64,000 nucleotides of DNA from Mycobacterium sp. URHD0025 (GCF_000426065.1 NZ_AUEQ01000014.1:186001-250000), one strand, 5' to 3'. Shown: positions 17,481 through 25,844, numbered from the stretch's first letter. Numbers and translations are program-made. The notes: generated from the letters alone by a model not told the origin.

Positions 17481-18011
17481 GTGAGCGAGGTCCTACCGGG
17501 CGAGGTCCGCCAGATCGGATACGTGGTGACCGATCTGGACGACGCGATAGCGGGCTGGTTGAAGATGGGCGTCGGTCCGTGGTTCGTCATCCGCGATCTG
17601 CCGCAACGGGTGACCTACCGGGGCGCGCCATGCGAGGTGAAGCTCTCGATGGCGCTCTCCAACAGCGGCGATCTCCAGGTTGAGCTGATCCAACAACTCG
17701 ATGACACGCCCAGCATCTTCACCGAATTTCTGGGCGGCACCGCCGGCGCCGGCGGCGGCTTTCACCAACTTGCTTACTGGACAGACGATTTCGATGCGGC
17801 GATGGACAAGCTACGCGAGGCCGGCTGGCCGGAGGTGTGGTCGGGCGGGGAAGGTGAGGGCGTTCGATTCGCCTACTTCGAGCCGCCGACGGGCGCCACG
17901 ATCGTCGAGGTCATGGAATTGACCGAGGCCTCCGCGGGCATGGCCGGCTATGTCCGGGCCCAGGCCGCCGGCTGGGACGGCAGTGATCCGATCCGGGAGT
18001 TGGGTGGCTGA
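17481..18011 (+). CDS. VOC (glyoxalase/bleomycin resistance) family protein
   Basis: A 176-residue protein with the paired beta-alpha-beta modules of the vicinal oxygen chelate superfamily, beginning VRQIGYVVTDLDDAIAGW. Putative metal ligands are in the second module (GGGFHQLAYWTDD and the Glu of VEVMEL); the position of the first-module ligand is less clear. Members include methylmalonyl-CoA epimerase, dioxygenases and isomerases, so the exact reaction cannot be stated. The start is a GTG at 17481 with a GGAGGGAGG run upstream. It is divergent from the DUF35/thiolase operon and convergent with the enoyl-CoA hydratase. Confidence 0.85.
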   Translation: MSEVLPGEVRQIGYVVTDLDDAIAGWLKMGVGPWFVIRDLPQRVTYRGAPCEVKLSMALSNSGDLQVELIQQLDDTPSIFTEFLGGTAGAGGGFHQLAYWTDDFDAAMDKLREAGWPEVWSGGEGEGVRFAYFEPPTGATIVEVMELTEASAGMAGYVRAQAAGWDGSDPIRELGG

Positions 18012-18030
18012 CCGCCCGGGCGATCTCCCT

Positions 18031-18095
18031 GCGCCGAAACAGCATTCCAGCAGGCCGGTACTCGAACTTTTCCTGACGGAATACCGTTTCGGCGC
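18031..18095. terminator. Stem-loop between convergent genes
   Basis: Arms 18031-18048 (GCGCCGAAACAGCATTCC) and 18078-18095 match as reverse complements at 16 of 18 positions, with a 29-base loop. It is placed between the stops of the VOC gene and the enoyl-CoA hydratase, where a bidirectional terminator is expected. Confidence 0.65.
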
Positions 18096-18118
18096 GGTGG
18101 CGGGCCGACGCGGCGCAT

Positions 18119-18835
18119 CTACTTGGCTTTGTTCATCACCTTCTCGGCTGCGGCCCAGTGCTCGTCGGAGCACCAGAGCCGGGCGAATGCCGAAACGGCC
18201 TCGGTGGTGGACACCCCGTTGATGACCCGCTTCACCTCACCGGCCTGACGCCGGGCCAGCAGCTGCGCCGTCGACCGCCATGCCTCGGCGAACTCGGCGC
18301 GGGGGACCACCTGGTCGATCAGGCCGACCTGCTCGGCCTCACGGGCGCCGAGGATGCGACCGGTTCCGGCCAGGAGTAGTGCCCGGCTGCGCCCAACCAG
18401 TGTTGCGAGCCGTTCGGCCCCACCCCAGGCGGGCATGATCGCCAGCGCGACCTGGTTGAAGCCGATCCTGATGTCGTCAGCGGCAATTCGGATGTCCGCG
18501 GCCACTGCGACCTCGGCTCCGCCACCCAGGGCGTGACCGTTCAACGCGGCGATCACAGGTCCGTCGAAACCTGCGATGCGGTCGCAGATCGTGCGCATCC
18601 GCCAGGCCATCTCGGAAGCCTCGAGTTCGGTGCGCAGGGCTGCCAGTTCCTTGAGGTCGCCCCCGGAGACGAAGGCACGGTCGCCGCCGCCGGTGATCGC
18701 CAGGGCACGCGCGCCGGCCGCGCCGTCGAGCGCCTTGTTCAGCGCATCCATGGTGTCCAGCGAGATGGCATTGCGTGCCTGAGGCCTGTCGATCGTGATG
18801 ACCGCCAGTTCGCCGTCGATTTCGAGGTCGACCAT
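18119..18835 (-). CDS. Enoyl-CoA hydratase/isomerase family protein
   Basis: A 238-residue crotonase-fold protein that would hydrate or isomerise an enoyl-CoA in beta-oxidation. The start at 18835 (MVDLEIDGELAVITIDRPQA) has GGAGA seven bases upstream; a longer frame to 19045 lacks family similarity before this point. Typical segments are RNAISLDTMDALNKAL, an oxyanion-hole region ITGGGDRAFVSGGDL and ALNGHALGGGAEVAVAADIR. It is divergent from the acyl-CoA ligase, with operator-like site 5 between them. Confidence 0.92.
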   Translation of the reverse strand: MVDLEIDGELAVITIDRPQARNAISLDTMDALNKALDGAAGARALAITGGGDRAFVSGGDLKELAALRTELEASEMAWRMRTICDRIAGFDGPVIAALNGHALGGGAEVAVAADIRIAADDIRIGFNQVALAIMPAWGGAERLATLVGRSRALLLAGTGRILGAREAEQVGLIDQVVPRAEFAEAWRSTAQLLARRQAGEVKRVINGVSTTEAVSAFARLWCSDEHWAAAEKVMNKAK

Positions 18836-18862
18836 CAAACGTTCTCCAGTTCCGGGATTGGC

Positions 18863-18881
18863 ATTCTCGTCTGATGAGAAT
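18863..18881. promoter_or_regulatory. Operator-like inverted repeat, site 5 (perfect arms)
   Basis: ATTCTC-GTCTGAT-GAGAAT, with perfect 6-bp arms. It is 27 bases upstream of the enoyl-CoA hydratase ATG and 12 bases upstream of the ligase GTG, a position that could block both promoters. Confidence 0.75.
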
Positions 18882-18893
18882 AACATCACCGAT

Positions 18894-20435
18894 GTGCGCG
18901 ACATCCCCGTTGAGCTGACCAAACGGTACGTCGAAGAAGGCTGGTGGCGACCCGAAACCCTGGGGCAGATGCTGGCCGATGGGCTGGCAGCCAGTCCCGA
19001 TGCCACGTTCTGTGTGCACTCCGCGACGCGTCCGTACCAGGGCACGTTCGGCGACGTCGAGCACGCCGCTCGGCGCCTGGCCGCGGGTCTTCGGGACCGC
19101 GGCGTCGGGCCCGGTGATGTCGTGGCCTTGCAGTTACCGAACTGGATGGAGGCCGCCGTCGCGTTCTGGGCATCGGCCTTCCTCGGTGCCGTGACCGTTC
19201 CGATCGTGCACTTCTACGGGCGCAAGGAACTCGGCCACATCATGGCCACCGCGCAACCGAAGGTGTTCATCACCACCGAGCAATTCGGCCGGATGAAGTT
19301 CCAGCCGGACTTGTGCGCCGACGTGCCGATCGTCGGCCTCGTGGGGCAGGACTCGTACACCGATCTCCTCGCCGATGGACCGATGAGTGGCACCCTGACC
19401 ACGGATCCGGCGTCGCCGGCCCTGATCGCCTTCACCTCCGGAACCACCCGCGATCCCAAAGGCGTCATCCACAGTCACCAGACGCTGGGCTTCGAAACCC
19501 GTCAGTTGCTCGAGAACTATCCGCCGGACCGGGGACGTCAACTGACCGCGACACCCGTCGGGCACTTCATCGGCATGGTCGGCGCCTTCCTGATCCCCGT
19601 GCTGGAGGGCGCCCCGATCGACCTGTGCGACGTATGGGACCCGGGCAAGGTCCTGGAGCTGATCGAGCGGGACGAATTGTCGATCGGTGGCGGTCCGCCG
19701 TACTTCGTCACCAGCCTGATGGATCACCCGAACTTCAACGAACGTCATCTGGCCCGGTTCACCACCGTCGGCCTTGGCGGCTCGACGGTGCCCGCGGCTG
19801 TCACCCGGCGGTTGGCCGATCTGGGCCTTTTCGTCTTCCGTTCCTATGGCAGCACCGAGCATCCGTCGATCACCGGATCGGGGGCGTCGGCGCCAGAGGC
19901 CAAGCGGTTGTACACCGACGGCAATGCGCGTCCCGGCGTGGAGATCCGCCTCGGTCCGGACGGTGAGATCTTCAGCCGCGGACCCGATCTGTGCCTGGGC
20001 TATACCGACGATGCCCTCACCGCAAAGCATTTCGACGCCGACGGCTGGTATCGCACGGGTGACATCGGCGTGCTGGACGACGACGGCTATCTGACCATCA
20101 CCGACCGCACCACCGATCTCATCATCCGCGGCGGTGAGAACATCAGCGCGCTGGAGGTGGAGGAGGTGCTGCTCGGCCTGCCGGACGTGATCGAGGCGAT
20201 CGTGGTGGCGGCGCCGGACGCACGACTGGGAGAGCGGGTGGCCGCGGTTCTGCGGGTGCGCGACGGCGGCACCATGCCGACCCTCGATGAGGTGCGAGCC
20301 CATTTCGAGGCCGGCGGAGTGGCCCGGCAGAAGTGGCCGGAAGAGCTACATCAGGCCGACGACTTTCCCCGCACGGCCAGCGGGAAGGTGCAGAAGTACG
20401 TCATCCGTCAGGAGATTGCTGCAATCACCCGCTGA
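18894..20435 (+). CDS. AMP-dependent acyl-CoA synthetase
   Basis: Acyl-CoA ligase of the ANL superfamily, 513 residues. It activates a carboxylate through an acyl-AMP and transfers it to CoA. Motifs are the P-loop-like IAFTSGTTRDPKGV, the A5 region YGSTEHPS, YRTGDIG with the hinge-region TDLIIRGGENISALEVE, and a C-terminal Lys in SGKVQKY. The frame is open to 18795, but family similarity starts at MRDIPVELTKRYVEEG. The GTG at 18894 is therefore the likely start; it has no ribosome binding site, so the mRNA may be leaderless. The protein resembles cyclohexanecarboxylate-CoA ligase-type enzymes more than long-chain FadD, but the substrate is unknown. Confidence 0.9.
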   Translation: MRDIPVELTKRYVEEGWWRPETLGQMLADGLAASPDATFCVHSATRPYQGTFGDVEHAARRLAAGLRDRGVGPGDVVALQLPNWMEAAVAFWASAFLGAVTVPIVHFYGRKELGHIMATAQPKVFITTEQFGRMKFQPDLCADVPIVGLVGQDSYTDLLADGPMSGTLTTDPASPALIAFTSGTTRDPKGVIHSHQTLGFETRQLLENYPPDRGRQLTATPVGHFIGMVGAFLIPVLEGAPIDLCDVWDPGKVLELIERDELSIGGGPPYFVTSLMDHPNFNERHLARFTTVGLGGSTVPAAVTRRLADLGLFVFRSYGSTEHPSITGSGASAPEAKRLYTDGNARPGVEIRLGPDGEIFSRGPDLCLGYTDDALTAKHFDADGWYRTGDIGVLDDDGYLTITDRTTDLIIRGGENISALEVEEVLLGLPDVIEAIVVAAPDARLGERVAAVLRVRDGGTMPTLDEVRAHFEAGGVARQKWPEELHQADDFPRTASGKVQKYVIRQEIAAITR

Positions 20436-20477
20436 GCAGCCCTTCGGGCAGGCGGGGCATTGCGGCCAACATCAAGT

Positions 20478-20492
20478 GAGAATATGATTCTC
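20478..20492. promoter_or_regulatory. Rearranged operator half-sites
   Basis: GAGAAT-ATG-ATTCTC, the same two half-sites as the locus operator but in everted order with a 3-base spacer. It lies 23 to 37 bases upstream of the amidohydrolase ATG. This may be a weaker or differently spaced binding site. Confidence 0.45.
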
Positions 20493-20514
20493 TCGAATTG
20501 CAAAGGAGTTTTCC

Positions 20515-21705
20515 ATGGGACAACTGTCGCATAGGGTCGACATTCCGTTTCCGCTGTTCGATGCGGACAATCACCTCTACGAGCCACCCGAGGCGCTGAC
20601 GACGCACCTCCCCAGGGAGTACAAGGACATCGTCCAGTACGTCGAGATCAACGGCCGGACCAAGATCGCGATCAAGGGCCAGATCAGCAACTACATCCCG
20701 AACCCCACGTTCTCGCATGTCGCCAAGCCCGGTGCGTGGGAGGAGTACTTCAAGTTCGGCAACCCCGACGGAAAGAGCAAGCGCGAGCTCTTCGGCGAGC
20801 CGATGAAGTCCATCCCGGCCTTCTTCGAGCCGGCTCCGCGCCTGGAGCTGATGGATGAGCTGGGCCTCGACCGCAGCCTGATGTTCCCGACACTGGCCAG
20901 CCTGATCGAGGAGCGGCTCCGCGACGACCCGGTCGCCATCCACGTCATCATCCACTCGCTGAACCAGTGGCTGGACGAGGTGTGGGGCTTCAACTACAAG
21001 AACCGCATCTTCACCACCCCGGTGATCACCCTGCCGCTCGTCGACAAGGCCATCGAGGAACTGGAATGGGCGGTCAAGCGCGGTGCCCGGGCCATCCTGG
21101 TCCGTCCGGCGCCGGTGCCCGGATTCCGCGGCCCGCGCTCGTTCGCACTGCCGGAGTTTGATCCGTTCTGGCAGAAGTGCGTCGAGTACGACGTCTTCGT
21201 CGGCATGCACTCCTCCGACAGCGGCTACTCCCGCTACACCTCGGAGTGGGACGGCGCGGCGCAGGAGATGCTGCCGTTCCAGACCAACGCGATGTCGATC
21301 CTCAACGAGTGGCGCCCGATCCAGGATGCCGTGGCCTCGTGGGTGATTCACGGCGCGCTGTTCCGGTTCCCGACGCTCAAGGTCGGCATCGTCGAGGCCG
21401 GATCGAAGTGGATGTTCCCGCTGCTCGATTCGATGGCCGAGGTCTACAAGAAGGCCCCCGAGGCGTTCCCGGGTAATCCGATGGAGGAGATCAAGAACCG
21501 CATCTACGTCAGCCCGTTCTACGAAGAGGGCATCGACGAGCTGATCAACCTGATCGGCGTGGACCAGGTGCTCTACGGTTCCGACTGGCCGCACCCGGAG
21601 GGCCTGGCCGAGCCGACCCACTACGTGACCGCGCTCGAGCACCTCGCCGTCGAGGATCAGGCGAAGATCATGGGCGGCAACCTGAGTCGACTGGTCACCG
21701 TCTAA
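20515..21705 (+). CDS. Amidohydrolase 2 family protein (TIM-barrel metal hydrolase/decarboxylase)
   Basis: A 396-residue amidohydrolase-2 protein, the family of ACMSD-like decarboxylases and hydrolases. Near the N-terminus DADNHLYEP replaces the canonical DxHxH metal motif, giving only one clear His, while later the barrel has GMHSSDS and YGSDWPHPEG with the conserved Asp. This reduced form is common in mycobacterial proteins placed beside CoA-ester catabolic genes. A GGAG lies nine bases before the ATG at 20515. It is followed closely by an acyl-CoA ligase on the same strand, so the two are probably co-transcribed. Confidence 0.88.
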   Translation: MGQLSHRVDIPFPLFDADNHLYEPPEALTTHLPREYKDIVQYVEINGRTKIAIKGQISNYIPNPTFSHVAKPGAWEEYFKFGNPDGKSKRELFGEPMKSIPAFFEPAPRLELMDELGLDRSLMFPTLASLIEERLRDDPVAIHVIIHSLNQWLDEVWGFNYKNRIFTTPVITLPLVDKAIEELEWAVKRGARAILVRPAPVPGFRGPRSFALPEFDPFWQKCVEYDVFVGMHSSDSGYSRYTSEWDGAAQEMLPFQTNAMSILNEWRPIQDAVASWVIHGALFRFPTLKVGIVEAGSKWMFPLLDSMAEVYKKAPEAFPGNPMEEIKNRIYVSPFYEEGIDELINLIGVDQVLYGSDWPHPEGLAEPTHYVTALEHLAVEDQAKIMGGNLSRLVTV

Positions 21706-21745
21706 AGGGGCCGGACGCATCGAACAGTGGCAGACCATCCCCGGG

Positions 21746-23224
21746 ATGGTCTTGAGTGCAGCGGACCGTTTCGGCGATACCGAAGCCGTCGTCGACTATG
21801 GCGACAATCAGGCTGGTGCCGACGGTCCGCTGCGACTGTCCTTCACCGAACTCGTCGGACGCATCCGGAAAGCCTCGGGTGCGTTCGCCGAGTTCGGCGT
21901 CGCCAAAGGGGACCGGGTCGCGGTCTGGGCCCCCAATTCGGCAGAGTGGATCATCGCGGCGTTCGGGATCATGGCCGCCGGCGGCGTCCTGGTCCCGGTC
22001 AACACCCGGTTCAAGGCCGAGGAGGCCGCCGACGTGGTGGAGCGCAGCGGCGCCAAGGCGGTGATGGTCCAAAACGGTTTCCTTGGACAGGATTTCACGT
22101 TCTCCGCGACGCATCTCGACGTCCCGGTCATCGATCTGAAGTCGGACTTCCTGAGTAGCGGGTCGCCGTTCGTCAGGGACGTGCAACCCACCGACATCTC
22201 CGACGTCATCTTCACCTCGGGTACCACCGGTAGGCCCAAGGGCGCGATGATGAACCACAGCCAGACGCTGCGGGCCTACGAGGAGTGGGCCACCCTGGCG
22301 GATCTGCGCGAGCGCGACCGATACCTGATGATCAACCCGTACTTCCACACCTTCGGGTTGAAGGCCGGCCTGGTGGCCTCTTTCCTGCGTGGCGCGACGA
22401 TGCTGCCGGTCGCAGTGTTCGACATCGACAACGTTGTGGAACTGATCGAGCGCGAACGCATCACGATGCTGCCGGGGCCGCCCACGCTGTACCACTCACT
22501 GCTTGCCGTCACAGACCGCGAGCGGCTGGCGACGCTACGGGCCGCCGTGACGGGCGCCGCCGACATCCCGGTGGAACTGGTGCGACGCATCCGCGAGGAG
22601 TTGCCGTTCCAGACGTTGATGACGGGCTATGGCCTCACCGAGGCAGGCAATGTCACGCTGTCACGGCCCGGTGACTCGGCCGAAGACGTGGCCACCACCG
22701 CGGGGCTGCCGTGCGAGGACATCGAGGTACGCATCGCCGACGACGGCGAAGTGCTGGTGCGCGGGTACAACGTGATGCAGGGCTACCTGGATGACCCGAC
22801 TGCCACCGCCGAGGCGATCGACGATGACGGCTGGCTGCACACCGGAGATCTCGGCGAGTTCACCGAGTCCGGGCGGTTGCGGATCGTCGGACGTAAGAAA
22901 GACATGTTCATCGTCGGTGGCTTCAACGCCTACCCGGCCGAGATCGAAGGGTTCCTGCTCAAGCACCCGTCGATCGCGCAGATTGCTGTGATCGGCGTGC
23001 CCGACGAGCGAATGGGGCAGGTGGGCAAGGCGTTCGTGGTGCTGCGGGACGGGCCGGGCGCCTCGACGGTGGCGGCGGAGGAGCTGATCGCCTGGAGCCG
23101 CGAGCGGATGGCCGGCTACAAGGTGCCCCGGTATGTCGAGTTTCTCGACGAACTTCCACTCAATGCCACGGGCAAGGTGATGAAGAATCAGCTTGAGGCG
23201 CGGGAAACGGCCAGTCCGCACTAA
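21746..23224 (+). CDS. Fatty-acyl/aryl-CoA ligase (FadD type)
   Basis: Second ANL-superfamily acyl-CoA ligase of the block, at least 492 residues, with VIFTSGTTGRPKGAM, a YGLTEAG region, LHTGDLGEF and the C-terminal ATGKVMKN lysine. The first conventional start in frame is the ATG at 21746. However, typical N-terminal ligase sequence continues upstream (IEQWQTIPGMVLSAADRFGD), and the only plausible initiation there is an ATC at 21719, eight bases after AAAGGGG. The true start may therefore be non-canonical. The gene begins within about 40 bases of the amidohydrolase stop. Confidence 0.9.
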   Translation: MVLSAADRFGDTEAVVDYGDNQAGADGPLRLSFTELVGRIRKASGAFAEFGVAKGDRVAVWAPNSAEWIIAAFGIMAAGGVLVPVNTRFKAEEAADVVERSGAKAVMVQNGFLGQDFTFSATHLDVPVIDLKSDFLSSGSPFVRDVQPTDISDVIFTSGTTGRPKGAMMNHSQTLRAYEEWATLADLRERDRYLMINPYFHTFGLKAGLVASFLRGATMLPVAVFDIDNVVELIERERITMLPGPPTLYHSLLAVTDRERLATLRAAVTGAADIPVELVRRIREELPFQTLMTGYGLTEAGNVTLSRPGDSAEDVATTAGLPCEDIEVRIADDGEVLVRGYNVMQGYLDDPTATAEAIDDDGWLHTGDLGEFTESGRLRIVGRKKDMFIVGGFNAYPAEIEGFLLKHPSIAQIAVIGVPDERMGQVGKAFVVLRDGPGASTVAAEELIAWSRERMAGYKVPRYVEFLDELPLNATGKVMKNQLEARETASPH

Positions 23225-23259
23225 TCGAACGCACAGCCCGTAAACATCATTTCCGCAGC

Positions 23260-23336
23260 TAAATGGCCATTTAAGTGCCTGCTGCCGATGATGTACTCTC
23301 GGGTCACTACCGCAAACTGATAACGTAATTCTCGTT
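23260..23336. promoter_or_regulatory. Palindromes upstream of the Mce-associated genes
   Basis: Two elements lie in the 143-base gap 23225-23367. TAAATGGCCATTTA at 23260-23273 is a perfect 14-bp palindrome. TAACG-TAATTCT-CGTTA at 23320-23336 has perfect 5-bp arms and overlaps a single ATTCTC half-site at 23327-23332. Either could be an operator for the Mce-associated pair; the first could alternatively be a small terminator hairpin for the ligase gene. Confidence 0.4.
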
Positions 23337-23367
23337 AAGCAGGCTGCTGAACGGACAGGAGGTCGGC

Positions 23368-24288
23368 ATGCCGTCCCGCAAGCCTTCGTCGCCGGTAATC
23401 GATACTAGCGAAGATGACGCGTCGCCGAGCGACGCACTGAAGTTGGCCGAACAAGCCGAAGCCGAGGCCGCAGAGGCCGAAGCCGTCGCGGCCGCCGCGC
23501 GCGCCCGGGCCCGCGCCATCCGGTTGCGCAACGAGGTTGCCGCGGACAAGAGCGTGACTGACGCGGCCGAGGCCGACGAGGCGGCGACATCGGAGGTCGA
23601 TGCCGACACCGCCGACACACCTGAGATCACCGACACCACCGGCGCAGATGCCGAGACGGAGGCCGTCGAAGCCGAGCCGATCGAGGAAGCCGTCGAGAAA
23701 GCCGTCGAGAAAGCCGTCGAGAAAGCCGAAGTATCTGCGCCCGAAGCAGAAGCAGAAGCCGGCAAGGGCAAGCTTTCGCGGCTGCCGCGGGTCCGGGTAT
23801 CGAGTCTGTTCTGGAAGGTGCTGGCGAGCTGCCTGACGCTCATCGTCATCGCGGGATTGCTCGGGTTCAGTGGCTGGATGATCTGGCACCACCGCCAGGC
23901 TGAGCACCGCCAGCAGTTGGCGGCCGAGTACACGGCTGCGGCCCGCCAAACCGTCGTCACCCTCATGTCGCTGGACTTCAACCATGCCCAGGACGCCGTC
24001 AAGAACATCCTCGACAACTCGACGGGCGAGTTCCGGGAGGACTTCGAGGCGCAGTCCAAGGACTTCGTCAAGCTGGCCCAGGACGCCAAGGTGGTGACCG
24101 AGGCCAACGTGACCGGCGCCGCGGTCGACACCATGGACGACAAGAACGCCGTTGTGCTGGTTGCGGTGAACACCCAGGTCACCAACACGAGCGGGGCCAA
24201 CAAACAGGCCCGGCCGTGGCGGGTGGCCGTCGATATGGTCCGCGAAGGTGACCAGATCAAGCTGTCGAAAGTCGAGTTCGTGCCGTGA
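23368..24288 (+). CDS. Mce-associated membrane protein
   Basis: A 306-residue protein of the Mce-associated (Mas) family, proteins linked to stability or assembly of Mce complexes. An Ala/Glu-rich, probably helical or coiled cytoplasmic part of about 145 residues precedes a single membrane segment at about 151-172 and an extracytoplasmic alpha/beta domain. The latter includes QTVVTLMSLDFNHAQDAVKN, typical of the family. AGGAGG precedes the ATG at 23368 closely. The N-terminal part contains EKAV repeats encoded by a 12-bp tandem repeat. It overlaps the next gene by four bases. Mas genes normally lie directly after mceF; here they are about 12 kb away but on the same strand. Confidence 0.9.
   Translation: MPSRKPSSPVIDTSEDDASPSDALKLAEQAEAEAAEAEAVAAAARARARAIRLRNEVAADKSVTDAAEADEAATSEVDADTADTPEITDTTGADAETEAVEAEPIEEAVEKAVEKAVEKAEVSAPEAEAEAGKGKLSRLPRVRVSSLFWKVLASCLTLIVIAGLLGFSGWMIWHHRQAEHRQQLAAEYTAAARQTVVTLMSLDFNHAQDAVKNILDNSTGEFREDFEAQSKDFVKLAQDAKVVTEANVTGAAVDTMDDKNAVVLVAVNTQVTNTSGANKQARPWRVAVDMVREGDQIKLSKVEFVP
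23689..23724 (+). repeat. 12-bp tandem repeat, three copies
   Basis: GCCGTCGAGAAA is present in three perfect consecutive copies within the first Mce-associated gene, encoding AVEK repeats in the charged cytoplasmic part. Such in-frame repeats can vary in copy number without disrupting the protein. Confidence 0.9.
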
Positions 24289-24950
24289 CCCTGGATCAGG
24301 ACATCAAAGAGACCGATAAGGCCGACACCGATAAGGCCGACGCCGAGAAGACCGCCGAGACCGAGGAAACCGCCGAAGCCGCTGGCGAGGAGCAGGCAGA
24401 GGTCGATACGACCGGCGACAGCGACACGGATGCTCCTGAGCCGCCGGGAGGGTGGGCCCAGAAGCTCAAGAGGCTGTGGTTCCCGCTGGCACTCGTGGTG
24501 GCGCTGATCGTGTCGGCCGCGCTGGCCGGATGGCTGTACTTCGCGCAGTTCCGGGCCGACCAGCAGACCGGACCGGCAGCGTCGGCGACGGTCCTCAAGG
24601 CGGCGAACGACGGCACCGTGGCTCTGCTGAGCTATGCCCCAGACAGCCTCGACCGGGATTTCTCCGCCGCCAAGTCACACCTGACCGGCGACTTCCTGTC
24701 GTACTACACCCAGTTCACACAGGAGATCGTCGCTCCCGCCGCCAAGCAGAAGTCGGTGAAGACCACAGCCGCAATCGTGCGTTCTGCCGTCTCGGAGATC
24801 CATCCCGATTCGGCGACCGTGCTGGTGTTCGTCAATCAGGCCACGACGAGTGCGGAAAACCCCAACGGGAGCTTCGCGGCCAGCGCCGTCAAGGTCGGGA
24901 TGAGCAAGATCGACGGCAACTGGTTGATCTCGTCGTTCGACCCGGTGTAA
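24285..24950 (+). CDS. Mce-associated membrane protein
   Basis: A 221-residue Mas-family protein starting at GTG 24285, overlapping the upstream Mas gene by four bases. An acidic Thr/Glu/Asp-rich cytoplasmic tail of about 60 residues is followed by one membrane segment at about 64-86 and an extracytoplasmic domain with LLSYAPDSLDRDFSAAKSHL and a closing GNWLISSFDPV, both typical of the family. The pair probably acts together as a heteromer with the Mce complex encoded at 1.5-11.2 kb. Confidence 0.9.
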   Translation: MTLDQDIKETDKADTDKADAEKTAETEETAEAAGEEQAEVDTTGDSDTDAPEPPGGWAQKLKRLWFPLALVVALIVSAALAGWLYFAQFRADQQTGPAASATVLKAANDGTVALLSYAPDSLDRDFSAAKSHLTGDFLSYYTQFTQEIVAPAAKQKSVKTTAAIVRSAVSEIHPDSATVLVFVNQATTSAENPNGSFAASAVKVGMSKIDGNWLISSFDPV

Positions 24951-24988
24951 TCGCTGGCCCAACCCGTCGGAGCGTCCCCGTCGGAACG

Positions 24989-25105
24989 TCAGTCCTGAGC
25001 GTGACGTTCGTAAACCCAGCGCTCCAGCCATGTCTGTGTTTCGTGCACCGCCAGCGCGGTGAGCGCTGCGCTGAGCGCGACGAGGACCAGCAGTAGAGCA
25101 CTCAT
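24989..25105 (-). CDS. 38-aa single-pass membrane microprotein
   Basis: A 38-residue frame starting with ATG at 25105 and ending TGA at 24989. The N-terminal half is hydrophobic (LLLVLVALSAALTALAV) and the rest is polar with three Trp and Tyr residues (HETQTWLERWVYERHAQD). I recall small mycobacterial proteins of this type but no function. Its ATG overlaps the stop of the upstream winged-helix gene (ATGA at 25105-25102), so the two are translationally coupled. Confidence 0.7.
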   Translation of the reverse strand: MSALLLVLVALSAALTALAVHETQTWLERWVYERHAQD

Positions 25106-25689
25106 GGCAGGCAACCGGCGCTCTCATTGTGGTGGGAGCCGCCGTGCGAACCGGCTCGGTGAGATGAGCCCGCCAACGAGTATCGCGTTACCTGCCTCTG
25201 CGTGGGGCCGGCGGCCGTGTCGAGGACGGCGCGCTTGATGGACCGGTAGTGGTCGCGCTCGGTGGCGCACCAGGCGTCGGGCCAGCCTTCGAGCAGATCA
25301 CCGCTTCGCACCAGCCGGTGCAGGGCGGGACCAGCGACCGCAGGTATGGGCGGTCCATCGAGCCGCGCCATCGACTCGTGCATGGCGAGCGCTTCGTGCC
25401 AGTCGACCTTCACCTCGGGTGCCAGGCTGACGTACTGATGTTGTACGACGAGCAAGGCGTCGGCGCCCAGCGGTCGCAATCGCCACAGCGCGGAGCGCAG
25501 GGAGGACACCGCTTTGTGTGGCGGGCTGCCCGGCCACAGCAGGTCACACACCCAGCTGCGGTGCAGCTCACGGCGCTTCACGGCGGCCAGCGCCACCAAC
25601 CGGCGACATGAGGGCGGCAACACCACCGGCTCCATGTCGCGATATACGGCGAACTCGCCGAGGACGTTCAGCGTGAATTGCTTGGACAC
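25102..25689 (-). CDS. SARP/BTAD-like transcriptional regulator, short form
   Basis: A 195-residue protein starting at GTG 25689. Residues of about 5-95 form an OmpR/AfsR-type winged helix (FTLNVLGEFAVYRDMEPVVL, then PPSCRRLVALAAVKRRELHR), as in SARP and DnrI regulators. Only the beginning of the bacterial transcriptional activator domain follows (VDWHEALAMHESMARL and a DLLEGWPDAW-like stretch), and the last 35 residues are Ser/Gly/His-rich. It is shorter than typical SARPs of 250 residues or more. It forms an operon with a 38-residue membrane microprotein and is divergent from the ltrA-like gene. A regulatory link to the mce locus is possible but not shown. Confidence 0.8.
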   Translation of the reverse strand: MSKQFTLNVLGEFAVYRDMEPVVLPPSCRRLVALAAVKRRELHRSWVCDLLWPGSPPHKAVSSLRSALWRLRPLGADALLVVQHQYVSLAPEVKVDWHEALAMHESMARLDGPPIPAVAGPALHRLVRSGDLLEGWPDAWCATERDHYRSIKRAVLDTAAGPTQRQVTRYSLAGSSHRAGSHGGSHHNESAGCLP

Positions 25690-25844
25690 ACGCTCATCCT
25701 CGAGCCTGGCTGCGGCGGTGACATCAGTAGTGCACTACCTGTATTTGGCGTACGTTTCCGCCACCACGCCGTAGCCAATCCGTGGTCTGGTGCGCTCATG
25801 GGGTGGAATTGCGGTGCAATCCGGCGAGAGAAGGACATATAAGT

